Shown here: positions 7,676 to 15,973 of the stretch, in pieces | How the letters are laid out: each line of letters starts with the position of its first letter | Numbering within the stretch: the stretch's first letter is position 1 | DNA from: Solwaraspora sp. WMMD1047 | Lineage (GTDB): Bacteria > Actinomycetota > Actinomycetes > Mycobacteriales > Micromonosporaceae | Direction of reading: 5' to 3' | Assembly (NCBI RefSeq): GCF_029626155.1 | Contig: NZ_JARUBL010000001.1 | Location: 1,674,001 to 1,738,000, forward strand | DNA: 64,000 nucleotides | Translations under genes and position numbers: made by a program | Notes under the pieces: model-generated | Seen by the model: the letters and a program-made list of their open reading frames with translations, nothing else | The model's database searches: none | What the model was told of the DNA's origin: nothing

Positions 7676-8717
7676 CGAGGTGTCTGGCATGACGCGGGAA
7701 ACCGGCCCGGACCAGTCGCCCTCCGACAGGTGGGGGCGATTCACCAGGTGGTTGCGCCGCCGGCGGCGGTGGCTGGTCGGCGTGGCCGCCGGGCTGCTCG
7801 CCGTGGTGATGCTGGTCGCGTACGCCCTGCGCGACCCGTCCCCGGTGGGCTACTTCACCTCGGCCCAGGCGCACGACCGCTTCCTCGCCGCCTACGACGA
7901 GGCGATGGCCGAGCTGCCCGAGCCGGACCGGACCCTCGACGTGCGGACCAGCTACGGGGTGGTCCGGCTCTACCACTTCACCGGCGCGTCACCCGCCGCC
8001 GCGCCACTGTTGCTGCTGCCGGGCCGGGCCGCCGCGTCGCCGGTCTGGGCCGACAACCTGCCCGCGCTGCTGCGGGTGCGCAGCGTCTACACCGTCGATC
8101 TGCTCGGCGAGCCCGGACAGAGCATCCAGCAGCGGCCGATCAACACCCCGGCCGACCACGCGCAGTGGCTGCACGAGGTGCTGGAAGAGCTGCCCGAACC
8201 CCGCATCCACCTGTTCGGACTCTCGTTCGGTGGCTGGACCGCGATGAATCTCGCCCTGCACCGTCCCGAGAAGGTCGCCAGCGTCCTCCTGCTCGACCCG
8301 GTGCTGGTCTTCGCGGACCTGCCGTTGGAGGTGATCATCCGGTCCATCCCGGCCAGCATCCGCTGGCTTCCCAAGTCCTGGCGGGACGACTTCGCGAGCT
8401 GGACCGCGAACGGCGCCCCGGTCGAGGACGTCCCGGTGGCCCGGATGATCGAGGCGGGCATGCAGACGTACGCGATGAAACTCTCTCCGCCGACCAGGCC
8501 CTCCGAGCAGGACCTGGCCGGCCTGCGGTCGCCCACCCTGGTGCTGCTCGCCGGGGAGTCCCGGATGCACGACTCGGCCGCCGCCGCCGAGGTGGCCCGC
8601 CGCACCCTCCCCAACGGGACGGTCAAGGTCTATCCCGACGCGTCCCACGCGATCAACGGCGAGTACCCCGACCAGATCGCCGCCGACGTGGCCGCGTTCC
8701 TGGCCGGGCTCGAATGA
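7665..8717 (+). CDS. Membrane-anchored alpha/beta hydrolase
   Basis: A 350-residue protein. A basic stretch (RWLRRRRRW) precedes one membrane anchor (LVGVAAGLLAVVMLVAYAL, about 40-58), then an extracytoplasmic alpha/beta-hydrolase domain. Nucleophile elbow: GLSFGG (Ser about 187); acid region VLLLDPVL; catalytic His in DASHAINGEYP near the C-terminus. Start 7665 fits a leaderless -10 box; an alternative ATG 7689 has AACGAGG upstream. Likely a carboxylesterase or lipase-like enzyme controlled by the divergent TetR; substrate unknown. Confidence 0.8.
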   Translation: MVENEVSGMTRETGPDQSPSDRWGRFTRWLRRRRRWLVGVAAGLLAVVMLVAYALRDPSPVGYFTSAQAHDRFLAAYDEAMAELPEPDRTLDVRTSYGVVRLYHFTGASPAAAPLLLLPGRAAASPVWADNLPALLRVRSVYTVDLLGEPGQSIQQRPINTPADHAQWLHEVLEELPEPRIHLFGLSFGGWTAMNLALHRPEKVASVLLLDPVLVFADLPLEVIIRSIPASIRWLPKSWRDDFASWTANGAPVEDVPVARMIEAGMQTYAMKLSPPTRPSEQDLAGLRSPTLVLLAGESRMHDSAAAAEVARRTLPNGTVKVYPDASHAINGEYPDQIAADVAAFLAGLE

Positions 8718-8880
8718 CGGCCGGTCAGGACGCCGGTCCCGGCATCGTTACCAGCACCTGCCCCCGAGCCCGCCGATCGGTCACGTACCGGATCGGCTCG
8801 GCGGTCCGGCCCAGCGGTGCGACCGTCGGCCCGATCGGGAGGGCCGCCGGTATAGTCGGCGGCGTTGGCGAGCGAGATGG

Positions 8881-9708
8881 GTGTCTTCCGTGCCGCAGCG
8901 ACTGGCGGAGAGGGCGGGTTGTGGCGACGGCCCCGGCCCGGTGATCGAGGCGTTCGGCGCCCAGCGGCGCCGGTTCATCGAGTTCCTGCGCGACCTGCCG
9001 GAACCGGCCTGGCGCCAACCGTCGCGCTGCTCGGACTGGTCGGTCCACGACGTCGCCCGGCACGTCCGCGACGGGGCACTGGCACACACCGCCGGGCTCG
9101 CCGGCCGCCCCAGCCCGTTCGGTGGCGGCCGGTTCGACCCGGCGCGGACCCCGTCGCAGTGGCTGGCCCGCACCGCAGGCGAACCGCCGGCCCACACCCT
9201 GCGCGACCTGACCGAACTCGCCGACCAGGAGACGACGCTGCTCACTGCCCGCGTGGCGGCCGCCGACAGCGGCCCGGCGCGCGGCCCGTTCGGCCGGCCG
9301 GCGCACTGGTCGATTCGGTCGCTGCACGTCTTCTGGGACGCCTGGATGCACGAGCGGGACGTGGTGCTCCCGCTCGGCGGCGAGATCCGGCCGACCGACG
9401 TCGACCTGCAACTGGCGGTTCTCTACAGCCTGCTCGCCGCCGCCACCTCGGCCAGCTGGACCGGCGGCTACCTGTGCACGTCGCTGGTCCTGGACGGTAG
9501 CCCGTCGGGCGGCTACACGATCTCCAGTGTGGACGACGAGATCGTGATCACCGCCGAACCCGGGGCGGCCACACCGCTGCGCGCCGAGGTCACCACCCTG
9601 TTGGACAGCCTGGCCGGGCGGGGGCCGAGCCCGGCGGTGGTGTTCGGCACGGCGTCACCGGCCGCCGAGCAACTCGGCATGCTGCGCAGGGCGTTCTCGC
9701 CACGCTGA
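8881..9708 (+). CDS. Maleylpyruvate-isomerase-type mycothiol-dependent enzyme
   Basis: A 275-residue protein of the DinB/MDMPI superfamily: an N-terminal four-helix bundle (FIEFLRDLPEPAWRQPSRCSDWSVHDVARHVRDG) with metal-ligand His residues, followed by an MDMPI C-terminal domain (LVLDGSPSGGYTIS). Relatives use mycothiol as thiol cofactor for isomerisation or detoxification. The start GTG 8881 follows GCGAGCGAG; TATAGT at 8851 is a plausible -10. Mycothiol use supports an actinobacterial host. Confidence 0.75.
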   Translation: MSSVPQRLAERAGCGDGPGPVIEAFGAQRRRFIEFLRDLPEPAWRQPSRCSDWSVHDVARHVRDGALAHTAGLAGRPSPFGGGRFDPARTPSQWLARTAGEPPAHTLRDLTELADQETTLLTARVAAADSGPARGPFGRPAHWSIRSLHVFWDAWMHERDVVLPLGGEIRPTDVDLQLAVLYSLLAAATSASWTGGYLCTSLVLDGSPSGGYTISSVDDEIVITAEPGAATPLRAEVTTLLDSLAGRGPSPAVVFGTASPAAEQLGMLRRAFSPR

Positions 9709-9728
9709 GAGCCCGGAAGGAGCCCCTG

Positions 9729-10247
9729 ATGGTCGTACGCCGGTTGAGCTGGCTGTTCCTCGTGGCGGTGCTGGCGGTGGCCGGCTGCGGCGGCAGCGGC
9801 GGGACCCCGTCCACCGATGCGGACTGGCCGGCGGGCACGCCGGCCGGTCCGCCACTGGAGTTCACCGCGACCACCGTGGACGGCGAGCCGTTCGACGGGC
9901 GTTCGCTCGCGGGCAAACCCGCCGTACTGTGGTTCTGGGCACCGTGGTGCCCGGTGTGCCTGCAGCAGGCGCCCGGCGTCCGCGAGGCGTTCGAACAGTA
10001 CGGCGATCAGGTCGCCATCGTCGGGGTCGCCGGGCTGGACGAGGCCGCCGCGATGCCGGAGTTCATCCGGCTGGCCAAGGTGGAGGCGATAACCAACCTG
10101 TCCGACGAGACGGGCGAGGTGTGGAAGCGCTTCGGCATCACCTCACAGAGCACCTTCGTCCTGATCGACCCCGCGGGGACGATCACCTTCCAGGGCCGTC
10201 TCGACGCCGACGAGGTTCCCGCCCGGGTCGCGGAGCTGCTGGGCTGA
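9729..10247 (+). CDS. TlpA/ResA-like thioredoxin lipoprotein
   Basis: A 172-residue lipoprotein with lipobox LAVAGC (Cys20) and the redox motif WCPVC (Cys74, Cys77) of the TlpA/DsbE family. It would act outside the membrane in disulfide reduction, for example in cytochrome c maturation or protein folding. RBS GGAAGGAG precedes ATG 9729. Odd point: the cis-proline expected before the Thr of the last thioredoxin strand appears as Ser (TSQSTFVLID). Convergent with the next lipoprotein gene. Confidence 0.85.
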   Translation: MVVRRLSWLFLVAVLAVAGCGGSGGTPSTDADWPAGTPAGPPLEFTATTVDGEPFDGRSLAGKPAVLWFWAPWCPVCLQQAPGVREAFEQYGDQVAIVGVAGLDEAAAMPEFIRLAKVEAITNLSDETGEVWKRFGITSQSTFVLIDPAGTITFQGRLDADEVPARVAELLG

Positions 10248-10256
10248 CCGGCCCGG

Positions 10257-10937
10257 TCAGAATCGTTCCCACGGTCCGTACATGCCGGCCTGCCGGTACC
10301 GCCGGGTCTCCGTCTTCCCGTCCAACCGTTTGACGGTGGCCACGACGATCTGCCCCTCGATCCGGTACGAGGTGAACGTCATCCTGTTCCCGGCCGGGGT
10401 GGGCGGGTCGCCCTCGATGACGGGCCACGCCTCCCGGGTCCTCCCGTCCCATGACACGTGGACCGGGACGAGCGCCTGCTGCCGGGCGGCACCGGGATTG
10501 CCGAGTTCGACGAGCACGAGCGCGTCCTCCCGGGGCGGCGCGTTCGCGGGTTCCTCGACGAGGAACTCCCCGTAGACCGGCCGCGCCCCACCCGGGAGCA
10601 TCCGGCAGGGGATGTCGAAGCCGTTGGAACCGTTGCGGAACTGCACGACATCGTCGCTCTCCCCGCAGAACCGCAACGCTCGCACGGCGACATTGGGCCA
10701 GTCGGTCCGGCGGATCTCGCTCAACCGTTCGCCCCGGGTCGGTCCGGCCGGCGGACTCGACGTGGCCGGGGTGGTCGGTCCAGCCGGCGTCGCCGACGGT
10801 ACGGCGGAAGCGGTGGCGCTGGCGATCGGCGCGGGCGCACCGGCGGGTCCCGCGTCTCCCGGCCGTCGTTCGGTCGAGGTGCACCCGGCAGTCACGGCAA
10901 GGGCAAGAACGACGCCCAGCAGAAATCTGGTACGCAT
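10257..10937 (-). CDS. Hypothetical lipoprotein
   Basis: A 226-residue protein with a signal peptide and lipobox (AVTAGCTST). A Pro/Ala/Thr-rich linker follows (about 25-70), then a globular domain with an isolated CGESDD and a later CRMLPGG cysteine that could form a disulfide, and beta-strand-rich C-terminus ending YGPWERF. No family recognised. Lies convergent with the TlpA-like gene, 9 bp apart. Confidence 0.65.
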   Translation of the reverse strand: MRTRFLLGVVLALAVTAGCTSTERRPGDAGPAGAPAPIASATASAVPSATPAGPTTPATSSPPAGPTRGERLSEIRRTDWPNVAVRALRFCGESDDVVQFRNGSNGFDIPCRMLPGGARPVYGEFLVEEPANAPPREDALVLVELGNPGAARQQALVPVHVSWDGRTREAWPVIEGDPPTPAGNRMTFTSYRIEGQIVVATVKRLDGKTETRRYRQAGMYGPWERF

Positions 10938-11053
10938 ACCAACCTTCCTTCGCTAAGGGTAGCTGTCCCGGATTGAGATGCGCCGTTCTCGCCACCAGTT
11001 CGCGAGGGGAGATGTCAGGTAGCCGACCTACCGGGCCGCGACCGGCGGTCTCC

Positions 11054-12010
11054 TCAGAGCTTTCCGGCGGCCGCCGCGAGGCGGATCAGCTCGATCCGAC
11101 CGTCCACGAGGAGCGGACCGGCCGCGTACGGCACCAGCAGCGTGTCCCCCCGCCGCAGCGGCAGGTCGTCGGACTCACCGGTCAGTCTGCCCGCACCCGC
11201 CACCACCACCAGGACGCTGAAGCCCCGCTCCAGGCGGTCGCCGCCGCGCAGTCGGCGGGCGTCGAAGAACTCGTCCGCGGCCTCGGGAAGCAGCCGCTGC
11301 CCGCCCCGCAGGCGGTCGAGCCGCTCCGGGGTCCACCCGCCGCGGTCGACGCAGCGCAGGGCCAGGTCGTAGCCGAGCCCCAGATGGCCGTCGGACAGGC
11401 CGAAGCTCTGGTATTCGAGCAGCACGGAGAAGTCGGTCGGCTCCTGGACCTCCACCAGCAGGATGCCGTCGCCGATCGCGTGGGGCAGCCCGGCGGGGCA
11501 GAAGATCGCGTCGCCGGCCGACACCGGAACCCGGTTGGTGGCGTCGAGCATCGGCCCGATCCGCTGCCCGGTCACCCAGCTGGCCAGCTCGTCGGCCGGC
11601 ACGTCCCGGGCGAAGCCGAGATGGACGTACGCGCCGGGGCGGGCCGAGACGATCACCCAGGCCTCGGCCTTTCCGTACGGCGACGCCAGGTGGGTGGTCG
11701 CGAAGCGGCGGTCCGGGTGGACGTGCAACGGCAGCCGCTGGCCGGCGTCGAGCAGCTTCACGAGCACGCCGGGATCGGTGCGCTCCGGGCCGAGCCACCA
11801 GCGCGGGTCGGCGGCGATCGCCTCCGCCAGCACCCGCCCGTCCGGCAGCGTGGAGAGCCCGGCCGAGTCGGCCCCGAACCGGGTGGTCACCGAGCCCACC
11901 CAGTCCTCGGGGCGGTCCGGCAGCGCGGGGACGCCGCGGAACCCGGCTATCCGGCCGGCGCCCCGGTAGAAGGTCGCCGGCTGGTTGGCGGCGAGCACCT
12001 CGATGGTCAT
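11054..12010 (-). CDS. manA: Class I mannose-6-phosphate isomerase
   Basis: A 318-residue cupin enzyme interconverting mannose-6-phosphate and fructose-6-phosphate. Zinc-site motifs: PLHVHPD, the Glu in YGKAEAWV, and the His in FCPAGLPHAIGDG; a C-terminal Arg region follows. It is shorter than E. coli ManA (about 390), as in many actinomycetes. Last gene of the sugar operon; its ATG overlaps the stop of the ribokinase-fold kinase (ATGA), so the two are coupled. Confidence 0.85.
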   Translation of the reverse strand: MTIEVLAANQPATFYRGAGRIAGFRGVPALPDRPEDWVGSVTTRFGADSAGLSTLPDGRVLAEAIAADPRWWLGPERTDPGVLVKLLDAGQRLPLHVHPDRRFATTHLASPYGKAEAWVIVSARPGAYVHLGFARDVPADELASWVTGQRIGPMLDATNRVPVSAGDAIFCPAGLPHAIGDGILLVEVQEPTDFSVLLEYQSFGLSDGHLGLGYDLALRCVDRGGWTPERLDRLRGGQRLLPEAADEFFDARRLRGGDRLERGFSVLVVVAGAGRLTGESDDLPLRRGDTLLVPYAAGPLLVDGRIELIRLAAAAGKL

Positions 12011-13233
12011 CGGCGGTCCGATCCCCCGGGGCCGGACGTCCCGCGCCGCGCGAGCGCGGCGAGAAAACCGCCGACGAACGTGTCGCCCAGCCCGACCGTG
12101 GTGGGGTTCGTGACGTCCAGCGCGTACCCGGGGACGCAGTGGACCGCCTCGCCCATCCGCTGGCGCAGCGCCGCGGCGAAGGCCACCGACTCGGGCCGTC
12201 GCGGTCGCCGCCGCAGGCGGTCGACCTCGGCGTCGGTGACGTCGTCGCCGTGGCAGTAGCGGGCGGCGGCCAGCACCGTGCCGGTGTCGAGGGCGTCGGC
12301 GTGGTCGGCGGCGCGGTCGCCGAGCGCGAGCGCCCAGTACCTGGTGTGCAGAACCAGCGTGGGTACGGGGATGAGGGCGTGCACGGCCGTGAGCGCGTCC
12401 GCGACCTCCGCCGCCGAGAGCAGGTCGACCGGGTGCCCGAGGTAGGACTGCAGCTCGTCCTCGTTCAGCCCGTACACGTCGATCACGTCGAGCAGGGTGT
12501 CCCGGACCCGGCGGCTGAACGCGGGCTCGTGGTACGCCGCGTCCTCGAAGTAGGTGACCGCCCCGGGCGGCAACCGTCGCATGTGCCCGCGCAGCTCGGC
12601 CAGCCGGTGATCGAGTTGCGCCGCCGAGCGCATGGCGTTGAACCCGGAGATCAGGAACACCTCCGCCCGGCTCAGCCGGTCACCGAGGTCGTCGCTGAGC
12701 AGCATGGCGCCGTTGGCCGGATCGTTGACGTAGATCAGCCGGTTCGGGGCCGGCGCGGTGATGTCGAGGTCGCGGGAGCGGATCCGCAGGCCCTGGTCGT
12801 ATTGGACGATCAGGTGCGGATGGAGGGCGTCCTCGACACCGCTGGAGACGTGGTCGACGTCGGGCGGCAGCAGCCGGCGTACGGTGTCGTCGACGCTCAC
12901 CAGGTGCAGCGTCGATGGCACGCCGAGCCGGCTCATCACGATGCCGGCCCGCACCGACGTGCCGCCCAGCGCGGTCCGGTGCGGGAACCGGCCGGCGAAG
13001 GTCTCCAGCGCCGGGGCCGAGACGACGAAGTGCTCGCCGCCCCCGCCCCGGGCGACGTAGCCGAGGATCGACACCACCAGGTCCCGTTCGCTGGCCACCG
13101 TCGTCGGCGGCGTCAGCTCCCCGGCCGTGATGCCGTGCTCGGCGATGAGCCGTTCCAGCACGTCGGCGGTCAGCTTCAGCTCGTAGTCGACGCAGCCGCC
13201 GAGGCCGAGCAGGACCCGGGAGGCGTCGGCCAT
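12007..13233 (-). CDS. ADP-dependent-type sugar kinase (PfkC/GK-like)
   Basis: A 408-residue ribokinase-superfamily kinase. The C-terminal anion hole/catalytic base motif is TTVGLGDTFVGG (Asp about 384). GLNEDEL and the absence of the PfkB GGA..N signatures fit the ADP-dependent glucokinase/phosphofructokinase family better than PfkB. Family members phosphorylate glucose and/or fructose-6-phosphate with ADP. Encoded 1 bp after the class II aldolase and overlapping manA, so a hexose to fructose-1,6-bisphosphate step is the likely job. Start ATG 13233 chosen from the tight junction. PfkB-type ketose-phosphate kinase remains possible. Confidence 0.65.
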   Translation of the reverse strand: MADASRVLLGLGGCVDYELKLTADVLERLIAEHGITAGELTPPTTVASERDLVVSILGYVARGGGGEHFVVSAPALETFAGRFPHRTALGGTSVRAGIVMSRLGVPSTLHLVSVDDTVRRLLPPDVDHVSSGVEDALHPHLIVQYDQGLRIRSRDLDITAPAPNRLIYVNDPANGAMLLSDDLGDRLSRAEVFLISGFNAMRSAAQLDHRLAELRGHMRRLPPGAVTYFEDAAYHEPAFSRRVRDTLLDVIDVYGLNEDELQSYLGHPVDLLSAAEVADALTAVHALIPVPTLVLHTRYWALALGDRAADHADALDTGTVLAAARYCHGDDVTDAEVDRLRRRPRRPESVAFAAALRQRMGEAVHCVPGYALDVTNPTTVGLGDTFVGGFLAALARRGTSGPGGSDRR

Positions 13234-13234
13234 G

Positions 13235-14098
13235 TCAGTAGCGCGCGGCCTTGCCGGCGGCACCGAAGAGCTCGATCTTCTGGGCGGCGACCACCTTCAT
13301 GGCCTCGACGCAGGCGGGTTGGATGGCGTTCGGCTCGCGGACCTTCGGGTCGTTGCCGAGGATCTCGCGCATCTTGGCGTGGTAGGCGAGCTTGATGTCG
13401 GTCGAGATGTTGATCTTGTTGATGCCGATCCGGGCGGCCTCGCGGATCTCGTCGTCCGGGTTGCCGGACCCGCCGTGCAGCACCAGCGGGATCTGGACCC
13501 GACTCTTGATCTCCTTGAGCAGGTCCAGCTTCAGCTCCGGCTTGAGGTGGGCCGGGTACATGCCGTGGAAGGTGCCGATCGCGATGGCGAGGCTGTCCAC
13601 GCCGGTCTGCTCGACGAACGTGACCGCGTCGTCGGGATCGGTGTAGATGATCGTGGCGGCGCCCGCCTCGGCGTAGCTGTCGTTCCCACCGATCGTGCCG
13701 AGCTCGCCCTCCACCGAGACGCCGAGTGCGTGCGCGGAGTCGGTGACCTTCCGGGTGATCGCCACGTTCTCGTCGAACGGCAGCAACGAGCCGTCGATCA
13801 TCACGGAGGTGAAGCCGAACTGGACCGCCTGCAGGGTCTGCTCGTAGGTGGCCCCGTGATCCCAGTGGATCGCGATCGGCACGCTCGAGCGGTGCGACCG
13901 CTCGACGATGCCGGTGACCATCTCGCGCCCGATGTGCCGGACCTCGTCCGGGTGGATGGCGACGATCAGCGGGGCGTCCGTCTCCTCGCTGATCTCCACG
14001 ATGCCCCGGAACATCGCCCAGTCGCTGATGTTGAAGGCGGGCACGGCGAAGCTGTTCGCGTTGGCGACGTCGAGGATCGCCTTGCCGGTCGTCAGCAT
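13235..14098 (-). CDS. Class II (zinc) fructose/tagatose-bisphosphate aldolase
   Basis: A 287-residue TIM-barrel aldolase of the FbaA/KbaY/GatY family. Visible motifs: IHWDHGATYEQ (catalytic Asp and zinc His), GVSVEGELGTIGG, GTFHGMYP (zinc His), and VLHGGSGNPDDEI (zinc His, phosphate loop). It cleaves a ketose-bisphosphate to DHAP plus an aldehyde-phosphate. It sits between the transporter and the ADP-type kinase, which would provide its bisphosphate substrate. FBP versus tagatose-bisphosphate cannot be decided here. Confidence 0.85.
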   Translation of the reverse strand: MLTTGKAILDVANANSFAVPAFNISDWAMFRGIVEISEETDAPLIVAIHPDEVRHIGREMVTGIVERSHRSSVPIAIHWDHGATYEQTLQAVQFGFTSVMIDGSLLPFDENVAITRKVTDSAHALGVSVEGELGTIGGNDSYAEAGAATIIYTDPDDAVTFVEQTGVDSLAIAIGTFHGMYPAHLKPELKLDLLKEIKSRVQIPLVLHGGSGNPDDEIREAARIGINKINISTDIKLAYHAKMREILGNDPKVREPNAIQPACVEAMKVVAAQKIELFGAAGKAARY

Positions 14099-14127
14099 GT
14101 TCGAGTTTCTCCTTGGTTGCTGGTCTG

Positions 14128-14970
14128 TCAGGCTTTGACGGCGCCGGCGGTGAGCCCGCCGATGAACCGCTTCTGGAAGAAGAGGAAGAGGAACAGGACG
14201 GGAATCGAGCCGAGGATGCTCATCGCCATCATCTGGTTCCACTCGTAGGAGTGCTGGCCCATGAGCAGCTGGATGCCGATGGGCACGGTGCGCATCTCGT
14301 TGGTGCGGGTCAGCGTCAGCGCGAACAGGTACTCGTTCCACGAGATCATGAACGTGTAGACGCCGACCGCGATCAGACCGGGCACCGAGACCGGCACCAG
14401 GATCCGCCAGAGCGCGGTCCAGCCGCTGCCCCCGTCGACCTTGACGGATTCGTCCAGTTCGCGGGGCAGCGTGTTCAGGTACGCGGTGATCATGATGATC
14501 GCGTACGGGAGGGTGAACACCATGTGCGTGAGGATCAGGCCGGCGTAGGTGTCGTAGAGGCCGAGCGCGACGATGAGCCCGAAGTACGGAATGACGAGGG
14601 TGATCGGCGGCACCGCCTGGACGCTGACGATCATGGCGTTGATGGTCTTCTGGAGCGGGAACGTGAAGCGGCTGAAGGCGTACCCGGCGAGGATGGCCAC
14701 CAGCAGCGTCAGGGCGGTCACCGCGAAGGCCACCAGGTAGCTGTTGAGGAAGAACCGCAACTGGGCGCCGCTGCCCAGGATCTCGCGGTAGGCGTCGAAC
14801 GAGAAGCCCTCGGTGATCAGCCGCGGCGGGCTCTGGAAGACCTCGCCGTTGGCCTTGAACGAGGTGGCGAGCATCCACAGCACCGGCAGGCCGGCGAAGA
14901 GCCCGCCGAGGACCAGGCCGGTGATGACGCCGGCCTTCGCGAGGGTGCGTCTGGTCTTGACAGTGGCCAT
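14128..14970 (-). CDS. CUT1 sugar ABC permease, MalG type
   Basis: A 280-residue permease with six membrane segments. The MalG EAA loop is seen as LPRELDESVKVDGGSGWTAL (about 190-209). ATG 14970 has GTGAGG upstream; GTG 14979 would instead overlap the stop of the MalF-type gene (GTGA). Pairs with the adjacent MalF-like permease and lipoprotein to import a sugar. No ATPase gene is present, as is usual when a shared MsiK-type ATPase serves. Confidence 0.85.
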   Translation of the reverse strand: MATVKTRRTLAKAGVITGLVLGGLFAGLPVLWMLATSFKANGEVFQSPPRLITEGFSFDAYREILGSGAQLRFFLNSYLVAFAVTALTLLVAILAGYAFSRFTFPLQKTINAMIVSVQAVPPITLVIPYFGLIVALGLYDTYAGLILTHMVFTLPYAIIMITAYLNTLPRELDESVKVDGGSGWTALWRILVPVSVPGLIAVGVYTFMISWNEYLFALTLTRTNEMRTVPIGIQLLMGQHSYEWNQMMAMSILGSIPVLFLFLFFQKRFIGGLTAGAVKA

Positions 14971-14975
14971 CGGCC

Positions 14976-15920
14976 TCACCGCTCCCTTTGCGAGCGTACG
15001 TAGAAGAAGGCCAGCACCATCGTCAGCAGCAGGACGATCACGGCGGCGGCGGACGCGGTCGCGAACTCGTACTCGCTGAAGGCCTGCTTGTAGGTGAAGG
15101 TGCTGAGCATCTCGGTGGTGTTCAGCGGCCCGCCGCCGGTGGTCATCCAGATCAGCGCGAACTGGTGCGAGGTCCAGATCAGGTCGAGCACCGCCATGCT
15201 GATGATCACCGGCCGGAGCTGCGGCAGCGTCACGTGGCGGAACCGCTGGAACCAGTTCGTGCCGTCCACGGCGGCGGCCTCGTACAGGTCGCCGGGGATG
15301 CCCTGCAGAGCGGCGAGCAGGCTGATCATGAAGAACGGGTAGCCGGACCAGACGTTGACGAAGGTGACCGCCCAGAGCGCCTTGCCCGGGTCGCCGAACC
15401 AGTTCACGCCCTCCTGGATGAGGCCGACGGTCTGCAGGACGTAGTTGACCACCCCGGCAGGGTCGAGCAGCAGCCGCCAGATGACGGCGATCACCGCGAT
15501 CGTGAACAGCCAGGGCAGGATGTAGACGATCCGGAAGATGGCCCTGGTGACCCCGCCCAGCAGCGGGGTGTTGAGCATCATCGCGAAGGCGAGGCCGAGG
15601 ACCAGGTGGGCCGCGGTGCTGACCGAGATGAAGACGGCGGTGTTGCGCAGCGCGGCCAGGAAGTCCGCGTCGGTGAGCACCTTCGTGTAGTTGGCGAACC
15701 CGGCGAACACCGAGTTCTCCTGGACGATCACGTTGTCCCGGAACGAGTAGCCGATCACCATGACGATGGGCACCACCATCAGGACCACGATCAGTAACAC
15801 CGTCGGGGAGAGATAGCCGTACGGGATCAGGCGTCGGGCCAGCGCGGAGCGGGACCGTCCGGCGGCGGTCGGCGCGGGCGGCGCGGCCGGCGCCGTGGTC
15901 GGCGGTGCTGTCACAGTCAT
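14976..15920 (-). CDS. CUT1 sugar ABC permease, MalF type
   Basis: A 314-residue permease with six membrane segments after a Pro/Ala-rich N-terminus. EAA loop: IPGDLYEAAAVDGTNWFQRF (about 216-235), which contacts the ATPase. Follows the substrate-binding lipoprotein gene and is coupled to the MalG-type gene by overlapping or near-touching ends. Membrane half of a carbohydrate importer. Confidence 0.88.
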   Translation of the reverse strand: MTVTAPPTTAPAAPPAPTAAGRSRSALARRLIPYGYLSPTVLLIVVLMVVPIVMVIGYSFRDNVIVQENSVFAGFANYTKVLTDADFLAALRNTAVFISVSTAAHLVLGLAFAMMLNTPLLGGVTRAIFRIVYILPWLFTIAVIAVIWRLLLDPAGVVNYVLQTVGLIQEGVNWFGDPGKALWAVTFVNVWSGYPFFMISLLAALQGIPGDLYEAAAVDGTNWFQRFRHVTLPQLRPVIISMAVLDLIWTSHQFALIWMTTGGGPLNTTEMLSTFTYKQAFSEYEFATASAAAVIVLLLTMVLAFFYVRSQRER

Positions 15921-15973
15921 GCTGTCTCCTAGGTCGGGCGCCGCGCCGCAGGGCGGCGCGGCGCCCGAGTGGG

